Shown in pieces: positions 36,329 through 45,623 of a stretch of 64,000 bases of DNA. The notes beneath the pieces were generated by a model that was not told the origin of the DNA, ran no database searches, and was given only the letters and a program-made list of their open reading frames with translations. The position numbers and the translations under genes were made by a program. The stretch comes from Pseudobutyrivibrio ruminis DSM 9787 (lineage in GTDB: Bacteria; Bacillota; Clostridia; Lachnospirales; Lachnospiraceae): NCBI RefSeq assembly GCF_900218035.1, contig NZ_OBMR01000004.1:248001-312000 (forward strand). The letters run 5' to 3'. How positions within the stretch are numbered: the first letter of the stretch is position 1; each line of letters begins with the position of its first letter.

Positions 36329-37918
36329 TTACTCTGGGTCAGTTTCAATTTCTATACCTAATCCCGCGAAGTAGTCTCTTACGTCTGTCTTTGTGTTCTG
36401 TGAACTAACACCGCTGGAATTAATCTCTACTTTAATGGTTACTGTCTTGTGAATCATGCCTTCGATTGCTGCCACGATTTCATCCAGCACTTCTGGGCGA
36501 TTAACAAAATCTCCTGCCATACGCTCGGAACCTGCTGGCTGGTCAAATATCAGCACAAGCTCTCCCAAGTCGTTGGTGGTAACTGTTGTAACCTCTTTCA
36601 AATACATCTTTATGTTAGGTGCCACCTTGCCAAGCACTGCGTTCCAGTTGCTTGCCACCTGCTTTACCTCTTCTTTTACTGCTGCTGGTAATGGCTCCTT
36701 TTTTACAGGAGCTGCACTGGGTGTGGCGCCTTGTGCCTGAGGTGCTGCCATCACTACTGGCACTCCCTCTTCCACCTTTTTCTCAAGGTTTGCCATTCGA
36801 TTGTTGAGCGCTGAAATATCCTGCTCCATCTGTGGCTTGCAAAGCTTTATCAGGGCTATCTCTATCAGTACTCGCTTTTGGCTGGCATACTTGATATCGT
36901 TAGAAAGTGCTGACAGAACTTGAATGTATCTCATTAATATCTCTGTGTCAACCATCTGGGCTTCTTCTTTTAGAAGAGCCAGGTTATCAGAAGACATTTC
37001 AAGCACATCTTCCATATCATCTGAGCTCTTGATAAGCATCAGGTTTCGTAAATACCAAGTGAAGTCATTTACGAACTGATTCAAATCGCGGCCCTGGGTG
37101 ATGATTTCCTCAAGGATGCCAATGCACTGGGTGATTTCGCCATTAATGATGTGGCGAAGCAGTCTTGAGAACACCTCTGTATCAATGGCACCAAGTACCT
37201 TTAACACATTGTCATATGTAAGGGTCTGTCCGATGTAAAATGCAATACACTGATCCAGCAAACTAAGGCCATCACGCATTGAACCATCCGCAGCCTTTGC
37301 GATGTAGCGCAAAGCTTTTTCCTCAACCTGCACGCCTTCCTTATCCATCAGCTCCTGCAAACGAGCAGCAATTGTGTCGATGGAAATACGATGGAAGTCG
37401 TAACGCTGGCATCGGCTAAGGATTGTGATTGGAATCTTGTGCACTTCTGTTGTGGCCAAAATGAACACAACATAAGAAGGTGGCTCCTCCAAAGTTTTCA
37501 GCAAGGCATTGAAGGCACCGGTACTAAGCATATGTACCTCATCGATGATGTATACCTTGTATTTACCTTCTGTAGGAGGGTATGCCACCTCCTCAACAAT
37601 CTGTCTGATGCTGTCTACACCGTTGTTTGATGCAGCATCCATTTCTATTACGTTCATGGAATTGCCGGCTGTGATTGATTTACACATGGCACATTCCATA
37701 CAAGGGCAACCATCCTGTGGGTTCTCGCAGTTGATTGTACGGGCGAGAATCTTGGCGATAGTTGTTTTACCTGTTCCTCTTGTTCCTGTAAAAAGATATG
37801 CATGTCCTATACGGTCACTTTTTATTTGGTTTTGAAGAGTTGTAACGATATGGTCCTGTCCTTTTACATCGTCAAATGTCTGTGGACGGAACTTTCTGTA
37901 TAATGCCATATAAGACAT
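36329..37918 (-). CDS. dnaX: DNA polymerase III gamma/tau subunit DnaX
   Basis: Clamp-loader ATPase of 529 residues. Visible are MALYRKFRPQTFDDVKGQ, the Walker A GTRGTGKTT (about 45-53), the zinc cluster with Cys residues in CENPQDGCPCMECAMC, the IIDEVHML Walker B, and the sensor 1 region ILATTEVHKIP. A variable alanine/proline linker (about 385-415) precedes the C-terminal domain. No SRP RNA is seen in the 33-base gap upstream, unlike many Firmicutes. Confidence 0.97.
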   Translation of the reverse strand: MSYMALYRKFRPQTFDDVKGQDHIVTTLQNQIKSDRIGHAYLFTGTRGTGKTTIAKILARTINCENPQDGCPCMECAMCKSITAGNSMNVIEMDAASNNGVDSIRQIVEEVAYPPTEGKYKVYIIDEVHMLSTGAFNALLKTLEEPPSYVVFILATTEVHKIPITILSRCQRYDFHRISIDTIAARLQELMDKEGVQVEEKALRYIAKAADGSMRDGLSLLDQCIAFYIGQTLTYDNVLKVLGAIDTEVFSRLLRHIINGEITQCIGILEEIITQGRDLNQFVNDFTWYLRNLMLIKSSDDMEDVLEMSSDNLALLKEEAQMVDTEILMRYIQVLSALSNDIKYASQKRVLIEIALIKLCKPQMEQDISALNNRMANLEKKVEEGVPVVMAAPQAQGATPSAAPVKKEPLPAAVKEEVKQVASNWNAVLGKVAPNIKMYLKEVTTVTTNDLGELVLIFDQPAGSERMAGDFVNRPEVLDEIVAAIEGMIHKTVTIKVEINSSGVSSQNTKTDVRDYFAGLGIEIETDPE

Positions 37919-37951
37919 GTCAATTACCTACCTATTATTTATTAGCCTGGC

Positions 37952-39025
37952 TTAGTCGCCGAAGCTTATTCCGATTCGTTTCGCTTCCTCTATCATCTGG
38001 CAATCTGGCTCAACTACCTTGAGCTTACCAGCCACCTTTTCAAGTGGGATGCGCTTTGTCTTGCCATCTACCATTGCAATCATGTTGCCGAAATCGCCAT
38101 CCATGATAGCCTGGGCTGCTGCAGAACCAAGGCGTGTGCAAAGCACTCTATCAAATGGATCTGGGCTTCCGCCTCGCTGCATATGACCTGGAACTGTAAC
38201 ACGAACTTCGATTCCTGTTTCCTTCTGGATGCGGTCTGCAATCTCGTAAGAAACTGATGGATACTTTGAAGTCTCAAGCTTCTTTTTGTAATCCTTCTTT
38301 GAAAGCTTTGCATCTTCCTTGGAAATTGCACCCTCGGCAACTGCAAGAATTGTGAAGCCCTTGCCTTCTTCTGCACGATGATTGATGGCCTTGATGACCT
38401 TCTTGATATCGTATGGAATCTCTGGAAGCAGGATGATATCTGCACCTGATGCAACACCAGCATAAAGGGTGAGCCAGCCAACCTTGTGGCCCATAACCTC
38501 TACGATAAACACACGGCTGTGTGATGATGCTGTGGTGTGGATGCAGTCGATTGTGTTACATGCAATGTCGATTGCACTCTGGAATCCGAATGTCACATCT
38601 GTGCCGAAGATATCGTTATCGATTGTCTTTGGAAGATGAATGATATTTAATCCTTCCTCGCGAAGGAGGTTTGCTGTCTTCTGAGTACCGTTTCCACCAA
38701 GGATAACCAGGCAATTAAGATTGAGCTTGTAGTAGTTTGACTTCATAGCCTCTACCTTATCAAGTCCGTTTTCATCTGGCTCACGCATGAGCTTGAATGG
38801 CTGACGGCTTGAGCCCAAGATTGTTCCTCCTCGTGTAAGGATTCCTGAAAAGTCCTGGCTAGTAAGGAGTCTGTAGTCCCCATAAATCAAACCCTTGTAG
38901 CCATTGAAGAAGCCGTACACCTCCAGGTCCTTTACATTTGCTGCAAGTCCCTTTACAACACCACGCATTGCAGCGTTCAGTGCCTGGCAATCTCCACCAC
39001 TTGTAAGCATTCCGATTCTCAACAT
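37952..39025 (-). CDS. pfkA: 6-phosphofructokinase
   Basis: A 357-residue phosphofructokinase of glycolysis. It carries the substrate site (TIDND with catalytic Asp), the N-terminal GGDCQALNAAMRG and EVMGHKVGWL. At the phosphodonor site it reads GGNGT, where E. coli has GGDGS, and PKTIDND, where E. coli has PGTIDND. The Gly/Lys pair is mixed: ATP enzymes usually have Gly/Gly and PPi enzymes Asp/Lys. The phosphodonor is therefore not certain from sequence. It lies between pepD and dnaX, all in one direction. Confidence 0.9.
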   Translation of the reverse strand: MLRIGMLTSGGDCQALNAAMRGVVKGLAANVKDLEVYGFFNGYKGLIYGDYRLLTSQDFSGILTRGGTILGSSRQPFKLMREPDENGLDKVEAMKSNYYKLNLNCLVILGGNGTQKTANLLREEGLNIIHLPKTIDNDIFGTDVTFGFQSAIDIACNTIDCIHTTASSHSRVFIVEVMGHKVGWLTLYAGVASGADIILLPEIPYDIKKVIKAINHRAEEGKGFTILAVAEGAISKEDAKLSKKDYKKKLETSKYPSVSYEIADRIQKETGIEVRVTVPGHMQRGGSPDPFDRVLCTRLGSAAAQAIMDGDFGNMIAMVDGKTKRIPLEKVAGKLKVVEPDCQMIEEAKRIGISFGD

Positions 39026-39057
39026 AAAAACCTCCTCTTCTTAAGTTTGTTACGGTT

Positions 39058-40494
39058 TTAGTTCATATCCTCAATAACTTTTCTTACATAATTGTAAACA
39101 CGCTCTGTTGAAGCGATTGATAAACGCTCCTTTGGAGTGTGAATATCGTACATCTCTGGTCCGATTGAAACTGCATCAAGTCCTGGAAGCTTTGAAGCTA
39201 AAAGTCCGCACTCAACACCTGCGTGGATTGTCTCTACGATTGGTGCTTCGCCATACATATCTGTGTAAATCTTTACCATTTCATCTCTGAAGCTAGACTC
39301 TCTTAAGTACTCCCAAGCTGGGTACTCGCCGTGGATTGATGTCTGGCAACCGAATGCCTTTGCAACCATAAGTACCTTGCGGATAAGTGCGTTCTTTGCG
39401 CTATCTACTGAGCTTCTAAGTGAGCATGAATACTTGATTTCGTCATCTAATACATTAAGGATACCAAGGTTAAGTGATGTCTCTACTAAGCCTTCGATAT
39501 CGTGGCTCATTGTCTGAACGCCGTTTGGCATAGACTGAAGGAGCTGAATGAAACGCTCTGACTGAGCTGCGTTTACGCCATCTACTACAACGTTGCCTTC
39601 GTTTGTGATAACGATTTCCATCTCTGGGTCTGTGATTGCAAACTCATTCTTAATTGCATCTGCTTCTTTTGTCATAGCTTCAACAACTGCTGGAGTTGTA
39701 ACAACCTTTGCGCTTGTAGCACGTGGGATTGCATTGTCCTTTGTTCCACCAACTAAATCTACGATGCAAACCTCGCCTGCCTCAAGACCTGCTGCAAGAA
39801 CTCTGTTTGCTACATAAGAAGCGTTTGCTCTACCCTTATCGATTTCTGCACCTGAGTGTCCACCTGTGCAGTTCTTTACTTCGATTGAAACAAGTGCGCC
39901 CTTTAAAGACTCCTTCTTTACAGGGAGCTCAACATCTACACGACATCCACCTGCGCAACCTGCAAGGAAATGTCCTTCTTCTTCTGAGTCAAGGTTGAGA
40001 AGCTTGCGGCCCTTGAGCATTGAAACATCGATGCCTGCTGCACCTTCCATACCTACTTCTTCTGATACTGTGATGATAACCTCGATACGTGGGTGCTTAA
40101 GCTCCTCGTCCTCAAGGATTGCAAGTGCCATTGCTACTGCGATTCCGTCATCGCCACCAAGTGTTGTGCCCTTTGCTGTAACGAAACCATCAACGATTTC
40201 AAGGTCAAGACCTTCTGTAAGCATGTCCTTCTTGCAGTCGTCATCCTGCTCTGCAACCATATCCATGTGGCCCTGAAGGATGATTGGAGATGCGTTCTCC
40301 ATTCCCTCAGATGCTTCCTTAATCATAATTACGTTGTATAAATCATCCTGATAATACTCAAGATTGTGTGCCTTTGCGAAATCAACTAAGTATGCGCTGA
40401 TTTTTTCCTCGTGATAACTTGGGTGAGGGATGTTACAAATCTCCTCGAAATAATGAAATACTCTCTCTGGCTTACAATTGCTTAATACTGCCAT
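39058..40494 (-). CDS. pepD: M20C aminoacyl-histidine dipeptidase PepD
   Basis: A cytosolic di-zinc dipeptidase (beta-Ala-His/Xaa-His dipeptidase family), 478 residues. The metal ligands appear in order: LQGHMDMVAE (His and Asp), GTTLGGDDGIAVA, SEEVGMEGA (catalytic and metal Glu), LDSEEEG, and the closing HAGVECG. The lid domain carries CTGGHSGAEIDKGRANA. It likely works in peptide use. Start has a good site and no competing upstream ATG. Confidence 0.95.
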   Translation of the reverse strand: MAVLSNCKPERVFHYFEEICNIPHPSYHEEKISAYLVDFAKAHNLEYYQDDLYNVIMIKEASEGMENASPIILQGHMDMVAEQDDDCKKDMLTEGLDLEIVDGFVTAKGTTLGGDDGIAVAMALAILEDEELKHPRIEVIITVSEEVGMEGAAGIDVSMLKGRKLLNLDSEEEGHFLAGCAGGCRVDVELPVKKESLKGALVSIEVKNCTGGHSGAEIDKGRANASYVANRVLAAGLEAGEVCIVDLVGGTKDNAIPRATSAKVVTTPAVVEAMTKEADAIKNEFAITDPEMEIVITNEGNVVVDGVNAAQSERFIQLLQSMPNGVQTMSHDIEGLVETSLNLGILNVLDDEIKYSCSLRSSVDSAKNALIRKVLMVAKAFGCQTSIHGEYPAWEYLRESSFRDEMVKIYTDMYGEAPIVETIHAGVECGLLASKLPGLDAVSIGPEMYDIHTPKERLSIASTERVYNYVRKVIEDMN

Positions 40495-40514
40495 TTTATA
40501 AATCTCCTAACTAT

Positions 40515-41774
40515 TTATTTATCATATTCACCGAACTCACATCCGATGTTATAAGCTTCCATATCGTCCACCAATTCCCAGTCGAATTTGGCCATAGAAC
40601 CATCCTCGTTGTCCTTGGTTTTCAATATCTTTTTGTATAGCTTTAATTCGCCTACGCCATTGCCGCCATTCCAAAGATTGTTATGGCGCTTTTCTCCATT
40701 TGGTGCTTCGTAATTGATAAGAAGCATGTCCTTTTTCTGACATGTGAAGTGGCCCTCTATCTTTGCAAGAGGTGTCTCCTGGGTGATGTTCCAAACCACC
40801 TCATCGCCATCTGTGTTGCAGGCGAAATCTGTCTTTGTCAAAGTCCAGAACTTTGAGAAGTTGAACTCATATGGCTCGCCCTCATACCAAACTGCGCCAA
40901 GGATAACATTTTCAAATGTCTTTCCTGTGCGAATCTTTGGGCGTCCGCCACCTATATCAAATGCTGTATTGTCAAGCCACTTACCTGTGAGCTTGCTCTT
41001 TAAATGAGAGCTTGCCAGCCATACCCATGGGGATGTGAAATCCTTTCCCCAGTTTTTATCTGCATAGCCATAGCAACTGTCTTTATCTACAACATATTCT
41101 TCACCATCTAATATAACAGAGCCGTTGAAGAATGTCTTCATTCCCTCGGCGTGCCAAAACATTTCGAAGGCCTCTAATTCACGTGATGCCCAGCTTGCGC
41201 CGTAACCTACGTTGAAAGCGATGTCCTTTTCGATGTTTAGGTCCCAAATCATCTTGCCTGACTGGCACATCCACTCTGGATGATTTGCTGCATCCTCCTC
41301 AGTCACTTCCACCATACCAAGGGTACGTGTCTCTGAGCAGAAGCAGTTATCTGCGCTAATCAAAAATGGGGCTTCTTCCTTTATGTTGACCTGGTTCCAA
41401 CTAAAGAAACGATGAAGCTGCTTTGCGCCCTCGCCCCAGCAGCCTGCCTTTACCATCATATAAGATGGCTTTTTGCCTGCTGCTTTGTTCTCTGGAAGCT
41501 GGCCAAACACTGGCTCATCTCCACCAAGCTCTGGGTTGATTGTAAAGAACTCTATAAAGAATGCCTTTTCCTCACCTGTCTTTTTGTTGTGACCTGTGAA
41601 GCTGTGCCACCACCAGTCATAACCCTCGCTGGCCAAGGCACCCTTTAACATGAAGTTGTTTCTCAAAATATCAGAGTGATTAAAGCTGCCTTCCAGCAAC
41701 TTATCCTTCACGTCTAGGCCGTCAATTTTTTCAAGAACTGTCTCCCCTAGTTGACTAATCTTTTCCTTTACCAT
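40515..41774 (-). CDS. Tocopherol-cyclase-like family protein
   Basis: A 419-residue protein of the tocopherol cyclase-like (lipocalin-type) family. Family hallmarks are the aromatic GYDWWWHSFTGHNKKTGEEK region with a following strand (about 50-75), YGYADKNWGKDFTSPWVWLAS (family K/N-W-G motif, about 245-262) and a C-terminal strand pair. The anaerobic host makes no tocopherol as far as known, so the true substrate is probably another hydrophobic molecule. It is 17 bases downstream of greA and may share its transcript. No signal peptide is visible. Confidence 0.75.
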   Translation of the reverse strand: MVKEKISQLGETVLEKIDGLDVKDKLLEGSFNHSDILRNNFMLKGALASEGYDWWWHSFTGHNKKTGEEKAFFIEFFTINPELGGDEPVFGQLPENKAAGKKPSYMMVKAGCWGEGAKQLHRFFSWNQVNIKEEAPFLISADNCFCSETRTLGMVEVTEEDAANHPEWMCQSGKMIWDLNIEKDIAFNVGYGASWASRELEAFEMFWHAEGMKTFFNGSVILDGEEYVVDKDSCYGYADKNWGKDFTSPWVWLASSHLKSKLTGKWLDNTAFDIGGGRPKIRTGKTFENVILGAVWYEGEPYEFNFSKFWTLTKTDFACNTDGDEVVWNITQETPLAKIEGHFTCQKKDMLLINYEAPNGEKRHNNLWNGGNGVGELKLYKKILKTKDNEDGSMAKFDWELVDDMEAYNIGCEFGEYDK

Positions 41775-41791
41775 GATTCTGTCCCCGCTGT

Positions 41792-42295
41792 TTAATAACG
41801 CTTGATTTGATCATCCTCATCAGTTGTAGTCTTATCAATTTTACGAATTTCTACTTCGTATGAATAGCTGTCATTAACCTTTACTGTTGCTTTATCACCA
41901 ACATGCTTTCCTCGGATGGCTGCACCTAAAGGTGATTCTATGGAAATAAGCCCCTTCAATGAATTGCCTCGGATGCTTGTAACAAGCTTATATGTTTCCT
42001 CGCAATCATCCTCTGGAATGTATATAGTTACTGTGTTATTTATACCAATTTCATCATCTGCACTTGTATCATCTACTACCTCTGCAAACTTAAGCATTTT
42101 TTCAAGATAACGTATACGGCTATCATTCATATTCTTTGCTCGTTTTGCCTCATGATACTCAAAGTTCTCCGAAAGATCACCTTGTGCTCTGGTTTCTTTT
42201 ACTTCTTCTAATAACTTTGGTCTAAGAACTAGCTTGCGCTCATCTATCTCGGCCTGAATCTTTTCTATATCTCCTTTTGTAAGACGCTCGCCCAT
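41792..42295 (-). CDS. greA: Transcription elongation factor GreA
   Basis: GreA rescues backtracked RNA polymerase. The 167-residue protein has the N-terminal coiled coil with the conserved tip motif (RAQGDLSENFEYHEAK, with the Asp/Glu pair) and the C-terminal FKBP-like domain with SPLGAAIRGKHVGD. It is slightly longer than the usual 158 residues, owing to a basic-acidic tail. A clear GGAGG site and an extended -10 promoter lie upstream. Confidence 0.95.
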   Translation of the reverse strand: MGERLTKGDIEKIQAEIDERKLVLRPKLLEEVKETRAQGDLSENFEYHEAKRAKNMNDSRIRYLEKMLKFAEVVDDTSADDEIGINNTVTIYIPEDDCEETYKLVTSIRGNSLKGLISIESPLGAAIRGKHVGDKATVKVNDSYSYEVEIRKIDKTTTDEDDQIKRY

Positions 42296-42337
42296 TGTAT
42301 TGCCTCCTAATTCTTACTATATAATTTCTCAATTTGT

Positions 42338-42366
42338 ATTATAACACAAGTAATGCTGTATCTAAA
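42338..42366 (-). promoter_or_regulatory. greA promoter with extended -10
   Basis: On the minus strand TTTAGA (42361-42366) and TATAAT (42338-42343) are 17 bases apart, and TGT directly before TATAAT makes an extended -10 box. It lies about 43 bases upstream of the greA start. Confidence 0.7.
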
Positions 42367-42395
42367 AAGCAATCTTCAACTAATGTAGCCAAATA

Positions 42396-42422
42396 TCAAA
42401 AGGCGCCGCTATACGCGACGCC
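42396..42422 (-). terminator. Terminator of the phn operon
   Basis: An 8-bp GC-rich stem (42402-42409 with 42415-42422, one wobble) followed on the minus strand by TTTTG, directly after the 5'-nucleotidase gene. Confidence 0.7.
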
Positions 42423-42428
42423 ATCTTA

Positions 42429-43961
42429 TTAATATACAATCTTAAATTTACTATTTACAATTTCCCCAACTGGAGTGTTCTTCCTGATGAAATCAATAAC
42501 CAAGTCTGGCATTTCTTCTGAGTAGCTGCGAGCCACTGGAGCATTTCCGATGCATTCGTAGCCACCGGTGCCTGTTGCTCGGTAGTTGCTTGTAGAAAGT
42601 GTGTAAGTTTCTGTGTCAGAAAGCTCTGTTCCGTCTAGCTTTTTGAGAGTGACAACTCTATCTCCTACTGGGCGAGTGATATCAAATGTATACTCCAGGC
42701 CAGCGTAGAAATCATAGTTGTAATGCTCTACCTTTGGCTCAAGGAATACCTTGGAAATCTTTACTTCCTTAGTAGCAGCATCGTAGTCGAAGTACTCAGC
42801 ACATCTTTCTAATGCTTCCTTGATAACTGCCTTTGTTACCTGCTTTACTTCTACCGTATTTGCGAATTGATAAATTGCAAGTACATCTCTTACAGTGATT
42901 TCCTTCTTTAGTCCAAGTGGATCATTTGCAAGGCTAGTGCAAGAGAAATCTGCACCTGTAAAATCAAGCTGAACCTGATTGAAAATAGCTGCTACCTTGC
43001 TGCCATTTACCGCTGCATCTATCTTTGACTCTGGAGCAATTTCCTTTTCAAGTGAGCCGATTGGCTGATCCAACCAAACCTCTACGCAGTCAGTTAAGTC
43101 ATCCATGAATCCATGCTCATCGATAATGTACTGAAGTCTTTCATCAACAGGATTTACATCCACAAGCTTAGATGAAATACTAAGTCCATCATCGCCCTTT
43201 ACAACCTGTAGCTCGCAGAACTTTGTGGCATTTGATGGTGGCTGAACACCGTAAGTACCAGCAATTTCAACACCCTCAACTGGCATATGCTGATGACCTG
43301 TAAGTAAAATATCAAAGCCAAATTCTCTTGCCATTTTGCAGGCCTGATTTTCTGCAGTATCTGATAAAAGCTTGCCTGTAGCCAAGTCTTCTTCAAAGCC
43401 ACCGTGATAAACGCATACAGTGATATCGCATTTATCCTTGAGATACTCATACTCTTCTTTGAGCACATCCATTGGCTCAAGCACCTGAAGAAGCTCCAGG
43501 TTTGCTGGCTGCTCCCACACATTTACATATCCTGTAACTGCACCTGTGATACCAACCTTTGTGCCGTCTGCCATTGTATGAATCACGTGCTTTTTAATAT
43601 CAAGCTTGCCGCCCTTATCTAAAACATTAGCGCATACAAGTGTGGCATTCATGCTATTTGCATAATCAACAATTGCATCATAGCCAAAGTTGAAATCGTG
43701 ATTACCAAATGTGTAATAATCAAGGCCTATTTCATTGAAACCCTCAGCCATAGGATGGAAATTGTATTCATCCTTGTGCTCTAAATAATATGTCATAAGT
43801 GGTGTTCCCTGAAGTGAATCGCCACCGTCAATAATCAATGTATCATCGTCTTTTTTTATCTGGGAAGAAATGCAAAAAAGCCCTGAGTTCTCAGGGCAGT
43901 TTTTCGCATAATTCACTGGAAAGAGATGACCATGTGTATCAGATGTGAATAAGATACGCAT
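42429..43961 (-). CDS. 5'-nucleotidase / 2',3'-cyclic phosphodiesterase family
   Basis: A 510-residue UshA-type metallophosphatase. The N-terminal calcineurin-like domain has the dimetal motifs TSDTHGHLFP, GGDSLQGTP, FGNHDFNFG and LTGHQHMPV; the C-terminal 5'-nucleotidase domain (about 325-490) includes the substrate-binding TLSTSNYRATG. Unlike most relatives it has no signal peptide, so it should act in the cytosol. It is the last gene of the phnDCEE operon (11-base gap), suggesting it dephosphorylates what the transporter brings in. Confidence 0.9.
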   Translation of the reverse strand: MRILFTSDTHGHLFPVNYAKNCPENSGLFCISSQIKKDDDTLIIDGGDSLQGTPLMTYYLEHKDEYNFHPMAEGFNEIGLDYYTFGNHDFNFGYDAIVDYANSMNATLVCANVLDKGGKLDIKKHVIHTMADGTKVGITGAVTGYVNVWEQPANLELLQVLEPMDVLKEEYEYLKDKCDITVCVYHGGFEEDLATGKLLSDTAENQACKMAREFGFDILLTGHQHMPVEGVEIAGTYGVQPPSNATKFCELQVVKGDDGLSISSKLVDVNPVDERLQYIIDEHGFMDDLTDCVEVWLDQPIGSLEKEIAPESKIDAAVNGSKVAAIFNQVQLDFTGADFSCTSLANDPLGLKKEITVRDVLAIYQFANTVEVKQVTKAVIKEALERCAEYFDYDAATKEVKISKVFLEPKVEHYNYDFYAGLEYTFDITRPVGDRVVTLKKLDGTELSDTETYTLSTSNYRATGTGGYECIGNAPVARSYSEEMPDLVIDFIRKNTPVGEIVNSKFKIVY

Positions 43962-43972
43962 ATTTGCCTCCT

Positions 43973-44782
43973 TTAACCTCTAGTGAGCTTAGTTCTGATT
44001 TTTGTTGAGATGTACTCAATAACAAGAATCAATATAATTAATCCAGCAAGGATTGCTCCTGCCTCGTTCCATCTGTATGCATTCATTGCAAAGATAAGTG
44101 GAGCACCGAAACCACCGGCACCAACTAAACCAAGGATTGTTGCATCTCTAAGGTTGATATCAAATCTGTAGATTGCTGTTGATGCAAAGTTTGGCATAAG
44201 CTGTGGCAAAATACCATAGCGAATCTTCTGCCATGTGCTACATCCTGCTGCATCAAGTGATTCGATAACGTGGATATCCAAATCCTCGATTGCTTCTGTG
44301 TACATCTTTGTAATCATACCAACTGAGCAAACGCCCATTGTGAGAAGACCGGCGAAAGCACCAGGTCCTGTAACACGGATAAACATAAGACCGTAAACAA
44401 ATGCTGGAATTGTACGAATGGCCATAAGAACGATTCGTCCAATGAAAGCGATTGGCTTTGGTACTAAGTTTACTGCTGAAACAAAAGCAAGTGGTATTGA
44501 TATGATAGCACCTACGATTGTACCAAGGAATGCGATACAAATTGTCTCAAGCATCAAATAAGGTACGCCTGATGTGGAAAAGTCAAACAAAAATCCAAGG
44601 TCAGGTGTAAAAAGTCCCTTGATGATGTTCCATGCGATAGTGCTGCTTCCATCTGCTGCACCTGTTGCCTCAACTGCACTGCAGCTCCAAATAATAAGCG
44701 CAAGTGTGATTACAGCGATGCATGTATTGTAAACCCAATTCTTGGGTCTCTTTTCATAAGCTTGTTCTATTCTACTATTCAT
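43973..44782 (-). CDS. phnE: Phosphonate-type ABC transporter permease (second PhnE)
   Basis: A 269-residue permease of the PhnE family with about six membrane helices. The ABC-interaction loop (AAGCSTWQKIRYGILPQLMP, about 180-199) is present. It lies 12 bases after the first permease gene, so the two probably form a heterodimeric channel with PhnC. Family members carry phosphonates, phosphite or related phospho-compounds; the substrate here is not known. Confidence 0.92.
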   Translation of the reverse strand: MNSRIEQAYEKRPKNWVYNTCIAVITLALIIWSCSAVEATGAADGSSTIAWNIIKGLFTPDLGFLFDFSTSGVPYLMLETICIAFLGTIVGAIISIPLAFVSAVNLVPKPIAFIGRIVLMAIRTIPAFVYGLMFIRVTGPGAFAGLLTMGVCSVGMITKMYTEAIEDLDIHVIESLDAAGCSTWQKIRYGILPQLMPNFASTAIYRFDINLRDATILGLVGAGGFGAPLIFAMNAYRWNEAGAILAGLIILILVIEYISTKIRTKLTRG

Positions 44783-44794
44783 TACGCACCTCCA

Positions 44795-45619
44795 TTAAAC
44801 CAATTTCTTACGGAAATATCTGCTGATTGATTCAATGATAAATACCGTAACGAAGAGTGCTATAAGAATCATACCAACGCTTGGATAATCTCTCCAAGAA
44901 ATACGCTCGTTAAGAATAATACCGATACCTCCGGCACCTACATAACCAAGTACTGCTGCATATCTAACATTTCCTTCGAAGTTGAAGAGGCAGTTAGATA
45001 AGAAGAATGGTAATACCTGTGGGATAATTGCTGTAATGAATGCCATTGGACGTGTTGCGCCCATAGCTTCCATTGCCTCAAATGAACCCATATCTACTGT
45101 TTCGATTTCCTCGTATGTAAGCTTTCCAATGTAAGCAAATGAGAAAACTGCAATTGAAATAGTACCTGCAAGTGTACCAAATCCTACGATAAGTGTTGCA
45201 ACAAGAGCTGTTACGATGGTAGGAATTGTTCTAACGATACTGAAAAATAATCTAACGATTGAAACTACTACTTTGTTGCGACATACGTTTGTGCTGGCAA
45301 GCATTGCGAAAGGCACTGATAAAAGTGAACCTACCAATGAACCAAGAAGTGACATCTTGATAGTGTCGAAAATTGGTCCCCAAACGTAATCCATAAACTC
45401 TAATCTAGGAGACTTGAACATATCGCCGATGATGACGAAGAACTCTCCTATTCTCTGGGCTAAAACTGTCATGTTGAAGCCTGTAATCTTGACTGACAAA
45501 ATACACATTGCCAAAATGATGATTGCGTAAACAGGGCCGCGGGAAGCTTTCTTCTCTACGGATTTGCCATTAGGCAATGTGTAAACGTGAGGCTTAAAAA
45601 CCTTATCATAAATACTCAT
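44795..45619 (-). CDS. phnE: Phosphonate-type ABC transporter permease (first PhnE)
   Basis: A 274-residue PhnE permease. The start at 45619 is chosen because a GGAG site precedes it and a longer reading would overlap phnC. It has an N-terminal cytoplasmic stretch, about six membrane helices and the loop EAMGATRPMAFITAIIPQVL that docks to the ATPase. It differs from the next permease in its N-terminal half; the pair probably arose by duplication. Confidence 0.92.
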   Translation of the reverse strand: MSIYDKVFKPHVYTLPNGKSVEKKASRGPVYAIIILAMCILSVKITGFNMTVLAQRIGEFFVIIGDMFKSPRLEFMDYVWGPIFDTIKMSLLGSLVGSLLSVPFAMLASTNVCRNKVVVSIVRLFFSIVRTIPTIVTALVATLIVGFGTLAGTISIAVFSFAYIGKLTYEEIETVDMGSFEAMEAMGATRPMAFITAIIPQVLPFFLSNCLFNFEGNVRYAAVLGYVGAGGIGIILNERISWRDYPSVGMILIALFVTVFIIESISRYFRKKLV

Positions 45620-45623
45620 GCGT

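Noticed and set aside
37919-37951. SRP RNA upstream of dnaX
   Set aside because: The gap before dnaX is only 33 bases and has no SRP hairpin motif.
39593-40341. Long plus-strand frames opposite pepD
   Set aside because: They mirror the codon pattern of the strong minus-strand gene and have no start signals.
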